Assembly (NCBI GenBank): GCA_945874225.1
Contig: CAMCFT010000012.1
Location: forward strand, 34,774-98,773
DNA length: 64,000 nucleotides
Source of the DNA: Flavobacterium psychrophilum
GTDB lineage: Bacteria > Bacteroidota > Bacteroidia > Flavobacteriales > Flavobacteriaceae
Direction: 5' to 3'
In this document: positions 35,708 through 44,056 of the stretch, one piece after another
How the letters are laid out: each line of letters opens with the position of its first letter
Numbering within the stretch: the first letter of the stretch is position 1
Translations under genes and position numbers: made by a program
Notes under the pieces: model-generated
What the model was told of the DNA's origin: nothing
Database searches by the model: none
Seen by the model: the letters and a program-made list of their open reading frames with translations, nothing else

Positions 35708-37336
35708 TTAAACCTGTATCACTCCCAAATTAAATTTCTTTTCAATTGGCGAATGGTTTGCCGCTTCAATTCCCATCGAAATCCAGGTTCTGGTTTCTAA
35801 AGGATCGATTATAGCATCTGTCCAAAGTCTGGAAGCTGCATAATAAGGAGAAGTTTGCTCATCATAACGCGCTTTTATTTTCTCGAAAAGTTCCTTTTCC
35901 TTAGCTTCATCTACGATTTCTCCTTTTGCTTTGAGTGACGAAGCTTCAATTTGTGCCAATACTTTTGCAGCTTGTGTTCCGCCCATAACAGCAAGTTCTG
36001 CACTTGGCCAAGCCACGATTAATCTTGGATCGTATGCTTTTCCGCACATTGCATAATTCCCTGCACCATACGAATTTCCTATGATAATGGTGAATTTTGG
36101 TACTACAGAATTAGAAACGGCATTCACCATTTTGGCACCGTCTTTTATGATTCCGCCCTGTTCAGATTTGGAACCTACCATAAATCCAGTAACATCTTGC
36201 AAGAAAACTAATGGTATTTTTTTCTGGTTGCAATTGGCAATAAACCGAGTTGCCTTATCGGCGGAATCTGAATAAATCACGCCGCCAAATTGCATTTCAC
36301 CTGTCTTGGTTTTTACCACTTTTCGTTGGTTAGCAACAATTCCTACTGCCCAACCGTCAATTCGTGCATAACCCGTAATTATGGTTTGTCCGTAGCCATC
36401 TTTGTAGGCTTCAAACTCAGAATCATCTACCAAGCGGCTGATGATTTCCATCATATCGTATTGCTCATTTCGAGCTTTTGGCAAAATGCCGTAAATTTTA
36501 TTTTCTGCTAAAGCTGGTTTTACGGACTTAATTCGGCTAAATCCTGCCTTATCGTAATCACCAATTTTATCTATAATATTTTTAATTTTGTCCAAAGCGT
36601 CTTTGTCATCTTTGGCTTTATAATCTGTAACTCCCGAAATTTCACAATGTGTTGTTGCTCCGCCAAGAGTTTCGTTATCAATATTTTCGCCAATGGCAGC
36701 TTTAACTAAATAACTTCCTGCCAAGAAAATGCTTCCCGTTTTATCCACAATTAAAGCCTCATCGCTCATTATTGGAAGATAGGCACCACCAGCAACACAA
36801 CTTCCCATAACTGCCGAAATTTGGGTAATTCCCATACTGCTCATCAGGGCATTGTTTCTGAATATGCGTCCAAAGTGTTCCTTGTCAGGGAAAATTTCGT
36901 CTTGAAGCGGCAAATAAACTCCTGCAGAATCCACCAAATAAATGATTGGCAATCTGTTTTCCATTGCAATTTCTTGTGCTCGCAGGTTTTTCTTAGCAGT
37001 AATTGGGAACCAAGCTCCCGCTTTTACAGTAGCATCATTGGCCACGACAATGCATTGTTTTCCTTTGATGTATCCAATTTTCACCACAACACCGCCCGAA
37101 GGACATCCGCCGTGTTCCATATACATTCCTTCGCCAACAAAGCCACCAATTTCAATAGATTTTCCTTTGGCGTCAAGCAAATAATCAATGCGTTCCCGCG
37201 CTGTCATTTTACCTTCGGAATGTAATTTTTTAATGCGTATTTCGCCTCCGCCTAGTTTTACTTTGGCAAATTTATGACGCAAATCGGAAAGAAGGAGTTT
37301 ATTGTGGTCTTCGTTTTTATTGAAGTTCAAGTCCAT
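35708..37336 (-). CDS. Acyl-CoA carboxylase, carboxyltransferase (beta) subunit
   Basis: A 542-residue biotin-dependent carboxyltransferase. It opens with GGGEIRIKKLHSEGKMTARERIDYLLD. GGCPSGGVVVKIGYIKGKQCIVVANDATVKAGAW marks the acyl-CoA site, and VFLQDVTGFMVGSKSEQGGIIKDGAKM the carboxybiotin site. The length and the MTARERI start resemble methylcrotonyl-CoA carboxylase beta (leucine breakdown) more than propionyl-CoA carboxylase. The biotin-carrying alpha subunit is not nearby, so the substrate is a best guess. Confidence 0.85.
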   Translation of the reverse strand: MDLNFNKNEDHNKLLLSDLRHKFAKVKLGGGEIRIKKLHSEGKMTARERIDYLLDAKGKSIEIGGFVGEGMYMEHGGCPSGGVVVKIGYIKGKQCIVVANDATVKAGAWFPITAKKNLRAQEIAMENRLPIIYLVDSAGVYLPLQDEIFPDKEHFGRIFRNNALMSSMGITQISAVMGSCVAGGAYLPIMSDEALIVDKTGSIFLAGSYLVKAAIGENIDNETLGGATTHCEISGVTDYKAKDDKDALDKIKNIIDKIGDYDKAGFSRIKSVKPALAENKIYGILPKARNEQYDMMEIISRLVDDSEFEAYKDGYGQTIITGYARIDGWAVGIVANQRKVVKTKTGEMQFGGVIYSDSADKATRFIANCNQKKIPLVFLQDVTGFMVGSKSEQGGIIKDGAKMVNAVSNSVVPKFTIIIGNSYGAGNYAMCGKAYDPRLIVAWPSAELAVMGGTQAAKVLAQIEASSLKAKGEIVDEAKEKELFEKIKARYDEQTSPYYAASRLWTDAIIDPLETRTWISMGIEAANHSPIEKKFNLGVIQV

Positions 37337-37415
37337 AATGAAATTGTATTTATCTGAATAAAGAGATGGCTAAATTACAAAACCATTGTAATAGATTTCA
37401 GAATATTTTCCAGAT

Positions 37416-38414
37416 TTATTTCTTGGATTCATTAACGAGCCTTTTTAGAATTGCCCATTGTTTTAGTGCATCGCGAGCTTCAACTGCAGGATAGCCTAGC
37501 ATTGTTTTTCCGGCTGGAATGTCCCCAACAACGCCAGAACCAGCGCCAACAATTGCTCCATCGCCAATGGTTGTGTGGTCTTTTATTGATGCGCTTCCGC
37601 CAATTATAACTCCGTTTCCTAAAGTTACTGAACCTGCTAATCCCGAATTTCCTGCCATTATGCAGAATTTCCCTAATATACTGTTATGGCCAATTTGAAC
37701 TAAATTGTCAATCTTGCATCCATCACCTAAAACTGTCGAACTGAATTTTCCTCTGTCAACACAAGAGTTAGCGCCAATTTCGACTCGATTGCCAATAACT
37801 ACATTCCCTATTTGTGGGATTTTGACCAAACCTTTTTCAGGGCAAGGACGAAATCCAAAACCGTCTGCGCCAATCGTGGCATTAGGGTGAATGATACAAT
37901 CAGAGCCTATATGACAACGTTCTCGAACTACTGCACCAGACCAAATTATTGTGTTTTTTCCAATTGTGCATTCGTCAAGAATGGTAACATTAGGATAAAT
38001 AGTGACATTTTCGCCAATTTTAACTTTTGGACCAATATAACTTCCAGCACCAATTTTTGTTCCGTTTCCTATAATGGCAGATTTCTCAATAATTGCTTTT
38101 GAGTGAATATCAATGCTAAATATTGGAGTAGGTGGAGCGAAAAGTTCCAAAACTTGTGACATTGCCAAATCAGCATTTTGCACTTTGATGAACACTCTAT
38201 TTTTCCCAGGTTCAATCGAAATATCTTCGTTGACAATGGCCGCGCACGCTTTGGATGTTTCCCAAAATTTTTCGTATTTTTTGTTTCCAATAAATGAAAT
38301 CTCAGAGGCACTGGCAAGTTCTAATTGTTCTGGAGCGGTAATTATTACTGAAGTATCACCAACAAGAGTGCCTTTTAAAACTTCATTTATTTCTTGGATG
38401 GAATAGGATTTCAT
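37416..38414 (-). CDS. lpxD: UDP-3-O-acylglucosamine N-acyltransferase
   Basis: A 332-residue lipid A enzyme adding the N-linked hydroxyacyl chain. The N-terminal LpxD domain includes SEISFIGNKKYEKFWETSKA. The rest is a left-handed beta-helix of hexapeptide repeats (IGNGTKIGAGSYIGPKVKIGENVTIYPN). The catalytic His lies in LVQIGHNSILGKF, and the tail is GYPAVEARDALKQWAILKRL. It stands alone, not with lpxA/lpxB or fabZ, so it may be a second LpxD as found in some Bacteroidetes. Confidence 0.92.
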   Translation of the reverse strand: MKSYSIQEINEVLKGTLVGDTSVIITAPEQLELASASEISFIGNKKYEKFWETSKACAAIVNEDISIEPGKNRVFIKVQNADLAMSQVLELFAPPTPIFSIDIHSKAIIEKSAIIGNGTKIGAGSYIGPKVKIGENVTIYPNVTILDECTIGKNTIIWSGAVVRERCHIGSDCIIHPNATIGADGFGFRPCPEKGLVKIPQIGNVVIGNRVEIGANSCVDRGKFSSTVLGDGCKIDNLVQIGHNSILGKFCIMAGNSGLAGSVTLGNGVIIGGSASIKDHTTIGDGAIVGAGSGVVGDIPAGKTMLGYPAVEARDALKQWAILKRLVNESKK

Positions 38415-38566
38415 TGCTGTAGGATTTAATTAAATTTGAGATTCAATCATCAAATTAAACAAATTCGCATTGAAATTCCTAATAGATTTTTTAGAACCAA
38501 GCTCTATTGCTCGTTTCAATAGAAATTAGGGGATAAAACTATGTATTAATCTTACGATATATTGGT

Positions 38567-38574
38567 TATATTTG
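38567..38574 (+). promoter_or_regulatory. -7 promoter box (TATATTTG)
   Basis: An exact TAnnTTTG match 50 nt upstream of the L,D-transpeptidase start. The -33 element is weak. Confidence 0.4.
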
Positions 38575-38624
38575 AAGTGAAATTAGTTATTACTTCATTC
38601 CAAAAACAATAAACTTAAAATAAT

Positions 38625-39341
38625 ATGAAACTTATAAATATTTTTTTCGGTTTGATTATAATATTGTTTTCGTTTACAAACTTACAGGCACAAACAAATA
38701 ATAGTACAATTGAAAACGCATTATTAATAGCAGAAAAAAATAAAAGTCAGTTAGAAAATGTTGGACAATTGCTAGTGGTTTATAATGAAAATCCAGAAAG
38801 TTTTTCGGCTGTTTTTGTGGCTTTGGAAAAAAATGACAATCATTGGGTTGTGAAACAAGAACCAATTGAAGCGGGAATAGGCAAAAATGGTTTTGCATTG
38901 CCATTTCAAAAATTGGAAGGTGACGGTAAATCTCCAACAGGAATTTTCAAGCTGGGAAAATTATATTCTTACGAAAAACAAACCACCACGCTATTGGAAA
39001 ATCATCAAACCACCAAAGATGACAAATGGATTGATGATGTAAATTCACCCGATTATAACAAGCACGTAAGAGGTGCAACTGATTCGAAATCGTATGAAAA
39101 TCTATTGCTGAATACTGATGTTTATAAATATTGCACCGTTATAGAATACAATACAAATCCAGTTATAAAAGGAAAAGGAAGTGCCATATTTTTTCATTTG
39201 GCTTTAAAGCCAGCGTCTTTTACCGCGGGTTGTATTGCTATTAAAGAGGATTATATGAAGCTAATGATTAATTGGCTCGATCCAAAACAATACCCAACTA
39301 TTATTATGGGCAATTTGGATGTTTTGAAAGCGGGTTTGTAA
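38625..39341 (+). CDS. L,D-transpeptidase catalytic domain protein
   Basis: A 238-residue exported protein with signal peptide ending SFTNLQAQ. The YkuD-type catalytic region includes GDGKSPTGIFKLGKLY, SAIFFHLALKPASFTAGCIAI with the His and the nucleophilic Cys, and a C-terminal IIMGNLDVL strand. Such enzymes make or trim 3-3 peptidoglycan cross-links or attach proteins. The spacing (H-x12-C) fits the family's divergent branch. It is a single gene with a terminator-like inverted repeat behind it. Confidence 0.82.
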   Translation: MKLINIFFGLIIILFSFTNLQAQTNNSTIENALLIAEKNKSQLENVGQLLVVYNENPESFSAVFVALEKNDNHWVVKQEPIEAGIGKNGFALPFQKLEGDGKSPTGIFKLGKLYSYEKQTTTLLENHQTTKDDKWIDDVNSPDYNKHVRGATDSKSYENLLLNTDVYKYCTVIEYNTNPVIKGKGSAIFFHLALKPASFTAGCIAIKEDYMKLMINWLDPKQYPTIIMGNLDVLKAGL

Positions 39342-39347
39342 ACAATT

Positions 39348-39431
39348 TTGTCATTTCGACGAAGGAGAAATCTCATTCGAGAGCAACAAATGGTAGCAAC
39401 AAATGTGATTTCTCCTTCGTCGAAATGACAA
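39348..39431. repeat. 25-bp inverted repeat (TTGTCATTTCGACGAAGG... type)
   Basis: The arms at 39348-39372 and 39407-39431 are perfect inverted copies with a 34-nt spacer. They read TCATTTCGACGAAGGAGAAA in the plus sense. It sits just past the L,D-transpeptidase stop and could fold into a long hairpin. Sequences of this form are frequent intergenic repeats in Flavobacterium. Confidence 0.8.
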
Positions 39432-39452
39432 GTTGAAGTAGGATATTAAGCT

Positions 39453-39490
39453 AAAAAAAGCTCATTTACCTTCGTGAATGAGCTTTTTTA
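39453..39490. terminator. Bidirectional terminator
   Basis: AAAAAGCTCATT and AATGAGCTTTTTT form a 12-bp stem around a loop with TACCTTCGTG. It separates the convergent L,D-transpeptidase and alpha-glucan phosphorylase genes. Confidence 0.85.
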
Positions 39491-39498
39491 ATTATGAT

Positions 39499-41163
39499 TT
39501 ATTTATACAACTTCTTATAATATTCATCAACCATTCTTGCGGAATCAAAATACGGAACGATTTGCTTCATGCTGGTTTCTACTAAATCCCACCATTTTTT
39601 TGGACTTTCATAATACAACGGAAGCACTTCGTTTTCAAACATTTCAAGTAAATTCTCCAAATCCATTTCGTCTTGTTGGTGCGTTGTCAGGTTATGATCG
39701 ACGATAGGCAACACGAAAGAATTTTGGGTTTTGTTCAAATCTTTAAATTCACGAACCCAACCATCATTTGTCGAAAAATTAACTGCTCCATTCATTGCTG
39801 CAGTCATCCCTGACGTTCCCGAAGCTTCTCTGGTAACTCTTGGATTATTCAACCAAACATCGGCGCCTTCTTTTAATTGACGAGATAATTTCAATTCGTG
39901 TCCCGTAAGAACCGCCATATTTTTGATGTTCTTACTGATGTGAGTAAGATTGTCAAAGTTGTGGATGGCTCCATAATCCATTGGGTAAGGTTTTCCTGCA
40001 AATATGATTTGTACCGGTTTTTCGGTATTGGATAAAAGCTTGATAAAACGATCGTAATCTCTCGAGATTAAATCTGGTCGTTTGTAATTAGCAAATCTTC
40101 TTGCCCAAACAATAGTTAGAATATTTGGGTCAAACAATTTTCCGGTTTGGTCAGCGACAACATCAAAAAGTTTTGCTTTTAATCTTGTTTTTCTTTTGAT
40201 TAACGCTTCTCTATCTTTGTTTTCGAATGCTTCGTCTAACCAAGCATCAGCCCAATATTTCTTGTTTTGAGCATTGGTAATATGAATAATCGGGCAAATT
40301 CCGGGATAATCTTTCCACATATCTCGAGAAACTTCACCGTGTAATTTTGAAACTCCGTTTGCAATATGACTCAATCTAAGTCCGACCAAAGTATGATTGA
40401 AAGTGTCATCCCAAATTCCGGTAATTTCACGCACTTTGTCCAATGGAACTCCATCAAAGAAACTCAATGATTCCAAAAGATGAATGTTGTGTTTTTCGTT
40501 TCCGGCTTCTTCTGGAGTATGCGTTGTGAAAACCATTTTTTCTCTGATGGCTTCCACGCTTTTGAATTTATTGTATAAATGAAAAACACAAGAAACTGCG
40601 TGTGCTTCATTTAAATGATAAACATCGGGTTCATAATCCAAAGCGTCTAATAATTTGGCTCCACCAATACCTAAGACCATTGTTTGTGCAATCTTGGCAA
40701 TTGGGTCAGAATCATACAAACGGAAAGTGGTTGATTTTGCCAAATAATCGTTTTCAGGCAAATCAGTCGAAAGGAAAAACATTGGAACAGTTCCAAAAGT
40801 CTTCGGATTCAAATAATAAGCGGTTACCCAAACATCGTGGTTGTTGATTTTTATGGTAAATTTTATATTGGTTTCTTCTAAGAAATGATAAATTTTTTCT
40901 TGAAAAAGAACGCCCATCGAAAGGTCTTCTTGTTTATATTGGTCATAATATCCTTTTTTCCACAATATCCCAATTCCGACAACATTTTGCTTTAAATCAT
41001 AAGCACTTCTCATATGAGATCCGGCTAAAAAGCCCAAACCTCCTGAATATATTTTTAAAGATTGGTCAATGGCAAATTCCATTGAAAAATACACGGCGGA
41101 TTTTTTGTATTTCGGGTTAAAAGCGTAAGGGTGTCTATATTTTTCGGGAAGTATCTTGCTCAT
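39499..41163 (-). CDS. Alpha-glucan phosphorylase family protein (short), PLP lysine replaced
   Basis: A 554-residue GT35-like protein, much shorter than the 700-850 residues usual for glycogen phosphorylases. It has the start block VYFSMEFAIDQSLKIYSGGLG, the middle FTTHTPEEAGNEKH and VWARRFANYKRPDLI, and the C-terminal REASGTSGMTAAMNGAVNFS. The family motif there is GTSGMK or GTGNMK, whose Lys holds pyridoxal phosphate; here residue 454 is Thr (codon ACT at 39802-39804). Either a neighbouring residue substitutes, or it is not a PLP phosphorylase but a related glycosyltransferase or regulator. Confidence 0.8.
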   Translation of the reverse strand: MSKILPEKYRHPYAFNPKYKKSAVYFSMEFAIDQSLKIYSGGLGFLAGSHMRSAYDLKQNVVGIGILWKKGYYDQYKQEDLSMGVLFQEKIYHFLEETNIKFTIKINNHDVWVTAYYLNPKTFGTVPMFFLSTDLPENDYLAKSTTFRLYDSDPIAKIAQTMVLGIGGAKLLDALDYEPDVYHLNEAHAVSCVFHLYNKFKSVEAIREKMVFTTHTPEEAGNEKHNIHLLESLSFFDGVPLDKVREITGIWDDTFNHTLVGLRLSHIANGVSKLHGEVSRDMWKDYPGICPIIHITNAQNKKYWADAWLDEAFENKDREALIKRKTRLKAKLFDVVADQTGKLFDPNILTIVWARRFANYKRPDLISRDYDRFIKLLSNTEKPVQIIFAGKPYPMDYGAIHNFDNLTHISKNIKNMAVLTGHELKLSRQLKEGADVWLNNPRVTREASGTSGMTAAMNGAVNFSTNDGWVREFKDLNKTQNSFVLPIVDHNLTTHQQDEMDLENLLEMFENEVLPLYYESPKKWWDLVETSMKQIVPYFDSARMVDEYYKKLYK

Positions 41164-41194
41164 TTTAAATTGTATTTTTGAATTATTTATAAAG

Positions 41195-41227
41195 CAAACA
41201 TACCATATTTATATAAATGGAGAACAA
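41195..41227 (-). promoter_or_regulatory. Candidate promoter of the phosphorylase-like gene
   Basis: Minus-strand -7 box TATGTTTG (41195-41202) with a TTG at 41225-41227, spaced 22 nt, about 30 nt upstream of the start codon. The spacing is slightly long. Confidence 0.4.
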
Positions 41228-41406
41228 TAAAAAGTGTGAAATCTGCCTAAATAACCAATAATTCTTTAATAAATTTAACTACCACGTTATAGTTGAGAAG
41301 GGTTTTCTGACACAAGTTTTTGTTATTGATTTTATATCTTCTTGTTTACAGAATTTCATTTTATAAATATGAATTTTATAGTTCGAAAACAGTTTCTTTC
41401 CATAAA

Positions 41407-41428
41407 TTATTCGTAAATTTACGAATAA
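41407..41428. promoter_or_regulatory. arsR: ArsR operator palindrome
   Basis: A perfect 22-bp palindrome centred on TCGTAAATTTACGA, with its right end 12 nt before the arsR start. It overlaps a -7-like TAAATTTA. ArsR/SmtB repressors bind such imperfect or perfect dyads, so autorepression relieved by arsenite or organoarsenicals is inferred. Confidence 0.75.
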
Positions 41429-41440
41429 CTAAAAATCGCT

Positions 41441-41746
41441 ATGGCAGCTGATACAAAATCAAGTTATTTTACTAAGGAACAGGAACAAACGGCACGATTT
41501 GCAAAAGCAATGGGACATCCTGTAAGGATTGCTATTTTGCAGTTATTAAACTCCCAAACTTGTTGCTATCACGGTGATATGGCGGAGGAACTTCCCATCG
41601 CAAAATCTACTTTGTCCCAACATTTGAATGAATTGAAGGATGCAGGATTAATTCAGGGAGATATCACGCCACCAACGGTGAAATATTGCATCAATAGAGA
41701 AAATTGGAATTTGGCTAAAATTCTTTTGAATGAGGTATTGAAATAA
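41441..41746 (+). CDS. arsR: ArsR/SmtB-family repressor
   Basis: A 101-residue winged-helix repressor. The core FAKAMGHPVRIAILQLL and the recognition region ELPIAKSTLSQHLNELKDAGLI are typical. A Cys pair at 41-42 (QTCCYHGD) and Cys83 could bind As(III), unlike the classic ELCVCDL site, so the inducer site is atypical. It leads a co-directional group of a redox protein, rhodanese, ArsP-like permease, ArsF and ArsG, and probably controls it through the upstream palindrome. Confidence 0.9.
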   Translation: MAADTKSSYFTKEQEQTARFAKAMGHPVRIAILQLLNSQTCCYHGDMAEELPIAKSTLSQHLNELKDAGLIQGDITPPTVKYCINRENWNLAKILLNEVLK

Positions 41747-41788
41747 TAATTAAATGGTTTTAAGTATATAGAAATTAAAATATAAAAA

Positions 41789-41863
41789 ATGAAACGCCTA
41801 TTACAATCGTCATTTACAAACAAGGATATGATTATAGGCGTTCCATCTTCCCATAAAAAATAA
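41789..41863 (+). other. 24-codon small ORF/hairpin between arsR and arsE-like gene
   Basis: ATG at 41789 to TAA at 41863 encodes 24 residues (MKRLLQSSFTNKDMIIGVPS and four more). The same stretch contains inverted 9-mers AACGCCTAT (41793-41801) and ATAGGCGTT (41834-41842) that could pair over a 32-nt loop. Whether it is a peptide gene, a structured leader or a small repeat is unresolved. Confidence 0.35.
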
Positions 41864-41876
41864 ATATTATAAACAG

Positions 41877-42113
41877 ATGAAACAGATTAAAGTTTTAGGA
41901 ACGGGTTGCCCAAAATGCAAAACAACCTATAATAATGTTTTGGAAGCATTGAAACAATTAGAAATGGAAGCTAATGTTACCAAAATTGAAGACATTGAAG
42001 AAATGATGAAATATAATGTTTTGACCACACCAGTTTTGATGATTGATGATGTGATTAAAATAAAAGGAAGAATTGCTCAAATAGATGAAATTAAAGAATT
42101 ATTGAAAAATTAA
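41877..42113 (+). CDS. Small CxxC thioredoxin-like protein (ArsE-like)
   Basis: A 78-residue thioredoxin-fold protein with redox motif GTGCPKCKTTYNNV (Cys11 and Cys14) and the cis-Pro LTTPVLMIDD. It belongs to the small redox-active disulfide protein (TM0996/MTH895) family. In this operon, with ArsF and ArsG, it occupies the place of ArsE, which in Shewanella works with ArsF on nitroaromatic arsenicals. That equivalence is inferred from context. It is 4 nt or less from its downstream neighbour. Confidence 0.8.
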   Translation: MKQIKVLGTGCPKCKTTYNNVLEALKQLEMEANVTKIEDIEEMMKYNVLTTPVLMIDDVIKIKGRIAQIDEIKELLKN

Positions 42114-42116
42114 ATT

Positions 42117-42563
42117 ATGGAAAATCAAACATTAGTACAAGAAATTTGCCCAACTAAAACGCAACAATGGATAAAAAACGGAGCGATATTAGTAGATGTT
42201 CGTGAAATGGACGAAGTAGACCAATTATCTTATGATGTGCCAAATATTATTAACCTTCCTTTGAGTGTTTTTGAAGAATATTTCGCAGAATTACCTAAAG
42301 ATAAAGAATTGGTAATGGTTTGTAAAAGTGGAGGAAGAAGCTTGAGAGCCGCAGGATTTCTGGTAAATCACGGTTATGATAAAGTGGTAAATATGAAGCA
42401 CGGAATGATTCGTTGGGCACAAAAAGGGTTCCCGACCAAAGGAGATACTTCAGTTGTTTTAGGAAACGCACAAGACAGTGGTTGCTGCGATTCAACAGCT
42501 TCTTCTACTAAGCAATCGTGTTGTGATAGTAGTCCAAAATCTGACGGAAGTAAATGTTGTTAA
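42117..42563 (+). CDS. Rhodanese-like protein with CC-rich tail
   Basis: A 148-residue single-domain sulfurtransferase. The active loop VMVCKSGGRS carries Cys69. The C-terminal 28 residues are separate from the fold and hold three Cys pairs at 123-124, 135-136 and 147-148, exactly 12 residues apart, in a Ser/Asp/Lys linker. Such tails can bind soft metals such as As(III), Cu(I) or Zn. It lies 3 nt after the CxxC gene inside the arsenic operon, which supports thiol or metalloid handling; the specific reaction is not known. Confidence 0.87.
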   Translation: MENQTLVQEICPTKTQQWIKNGAILVDVREMDEVDQLSYDVPNIINLPLSVFEEYFAELPKDKELVMVCKSGGRSLRAAGFLVNHGYDKVVNMKHGMIRWAQKGFPTKGDTSVVLGNAQDSGCCDSTASSTKQSCCDSSPKSDGSKCC

Positions 42564-42579
42564 TCTAAATTAGATTATT

Positions 42580-43554
42580 ATGTTCGACTGGCTGCAATAT
42601 TTTGCTGATTGGCTAATTTATTCGGTTTTTGCAATTGAGCAACATACAAAATTAGGGGATGCTCTAAATTTCTTTGTATTTGATACCTTGAAAATTGCGT
42701 TGTTGCTTTTTGTAATAACAACAGTAATGGGAATTGTAAATTCTTATTTTCCAGTCGAAAAAGTGCGTAATTTTTTGAGTCGCAATAAACTCTATGGATT
42801 AGAATATTTGTTTGCTTCAACATTTGGAGTTATTACCCCATTTTGTTCTTGTTCGTCAGTTCCTTTATTTATTGGATTTGTGAAAGGCGGAATTCCGCTT
42901 GGCATCACTTTTACGTATCTCATCACAGCACCATTAGTAAATGAAGTGGCAATTGCCATTTTTGCGGGAGCATTCGGATTTAAAGTGACTGCTATTTATG
43001 TGCTGACAGGAATAGTTTTGGGGATTATTGGCGGATTTACTCTAGGAAAATTAAAATTAGAAAAACAACTTTCGCCTTGGGTACAAAACATTATTGCCAA
43101 TGCGCAAACTGAGGAGGAATTAGAAGAAGAAAAACTCTCGCTCTCTCAAAGATTTCCTTCAATTTTAAAAGAAGCTTATACTATTGTAAAAGGCGTTTCG
43201 CCTTATATCATCGTTGGTATTGCAATTGGTGGTTTGATGCACGGATTTTTACCAACAGGATTTTTCGAACAGTACATCAATAAAGGACAATGGTTTGCTG
43301 TACCATTGGCTGTAATTATTGGCGTGCCAATGTATAGCAATGCAGCGGGGGTTATTCCTGTTGTTCAGGTTTTGGTTACCAAAGGAGTTCCACTCGGTAC
43401 TGCCATTGCTTTTATGATGGGAGTTATAGGTTTATCCTTGCCGGAAGCAATGCTTTTGAAGAAAGTAATGACTTGGAAATTAATCGCTATTTACTTTGGA
43501 ACGATTGCCTTTTTTATGATTTTATCGGGTTACTTATTCAACATTATTTTATAA
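42580..43554 (+). CDS. arsP: Permease of the ArsP / SO_0444 (DUF318) family
   Basis: A 324-residue inner-membrane permease of about eight helices in two halves. The first half contains the family motif TPFCSCSSVPLFIGFVKGG and the second VPMYSNAAGVIPVVQ and MGVIGLSLPEA. ArsP members of this family export trivalent organoarsenicals such as methylarsenite and roxarsone(III). Here the adjoining ArsR, ArsF and ArsG strengthen that reading. The Cys-Ser-Cys motif fits the As-binding role proposed for the family. Alternative: a general SO_0444-type Cu/Zn efflux permease. Confidence 0.82.
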   Translation: MFDWLQYFADWLIYSVFAIEQHTKLGDALNFFVFDTLKIALLLFVITTVMGIVNSYFPVEKVRNFLSRNKLYGLEYLFASTFGVITPFCSCSSVPLFIGFVKGGIPLGITFTYLITAPLVNEVAIAIFAGAFGFKVTAIYVLTGIVLGIIGGFTLGKLKLEKQLSPWVQNIIANAQTEEELEEEKLSLSQRFPSILKEAYTIVKGVSPYIIVGIAIGGLMHGFLPTGFFEQYINKGQWFAVPLAVIIGVPMYSNAAGVIPVVQVLVTKGVPLGTAIAFMMGVIGLSLPEAMLLKKVMTWKLIAIYFGTIAFFMILSGYLFNIIL

Positions 43555-43595
43555 ACATATAAAAAAAACAACAAATGAAATCAACAATTACTTCG

Positions 43596-43622
43596 TCTGT
43601 TCGCCTTTTAGGCTCGGGCCAC
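43596..43622. repeat. Possible dispersed repeat in the gap before arsF
   Basis: TTCGCCTTTTAGGCTCGGGC lies upstream of the arsF start and is GC-richer than its flanks, with AAGGCG-type pairing (GCCT / AGGC). It resembles Flavobacterium intergenic repeats. An open frame passes through it, making a spurious 24-residue extension of arsF. Confidence 0.35.
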
Positions 43623-43646
43623 GAAAACCAAAAAAACAATAAAATT

Positions 43647-44054
43647 ATGAGTAAAAAAAGTATTATTCTATCCGTTTTTGCAACAGTTATGTTGCTATTC
43701 GTTTCTAATTTTGGAAACGCTCAAGTCAAAAAAACTTCTGTTTCAGACACTAAAAAAAATATCGAAATAATCCAGTTTCACTCCGAGCATCGTTGTATGA
43801 CGTGCAACAAAATCGAAGAATTAACAAGAGAAACGCTGAAAAGTTATCCCACAATTCCATTTTCATTAGTAAATGTGGATGATAAAAAGAATGAAAAAAT
43901 TGCAACACAATTTGAAGCTACCGGGTCTTCTTTGTTTTTATACAATCCAAATACCAAAAAGAAACAAGATTTAACCGATATGGCTTTTATGAATGCCAGT
44001 GATAAAGATAAATTTATCAAGGAATTGAAGAAAAAAATTGATGCTTTCAAATAA
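43647..44054 (+). CDS. arsF: ArsF-like nitroreductase-subunit family protein
   Basis: About 135 residues. The ATG at 43647 (MSKKSIILSVFATVMLLFVS) gives a signal peptide ending GNAQ. The longer start at 43575 would include repeat-like DNA and spoil that signal. The mature protein has IQFHSEHRCMTCNKIEELTRE with a CxxC at the start of a thioredoxin-like fold, then FSLVNVDDKKNEKIATQFEATGSSLFLYN. The family is annotated as ArsF of the ArsEFG nitroaromatic-arsenical system. It overlaps nothing and ends 2 nt before arsG. Confidence 0.8.
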   Translation: MSKKSIILSVFATVMLLFVSNFGNAQVKKTSVSDTKKNIEIIQFHSEHRCMTCNKIEELTRETLKSYPTIPFSLVNVDDKKNEKIATQFEATGSSLFLYNPNTKKKQDLTDMAFMNASDKDKFIKELKKKIDAFK

Positions 44055-44056
44055 TT

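Noticed and set aside
43575..43646. Longer N-terminus of ArsF
   Set aside because: It runs through repeat-like GC-richer DNA and would hide a good signal peptide. The ATG at 43647 has the better start context.
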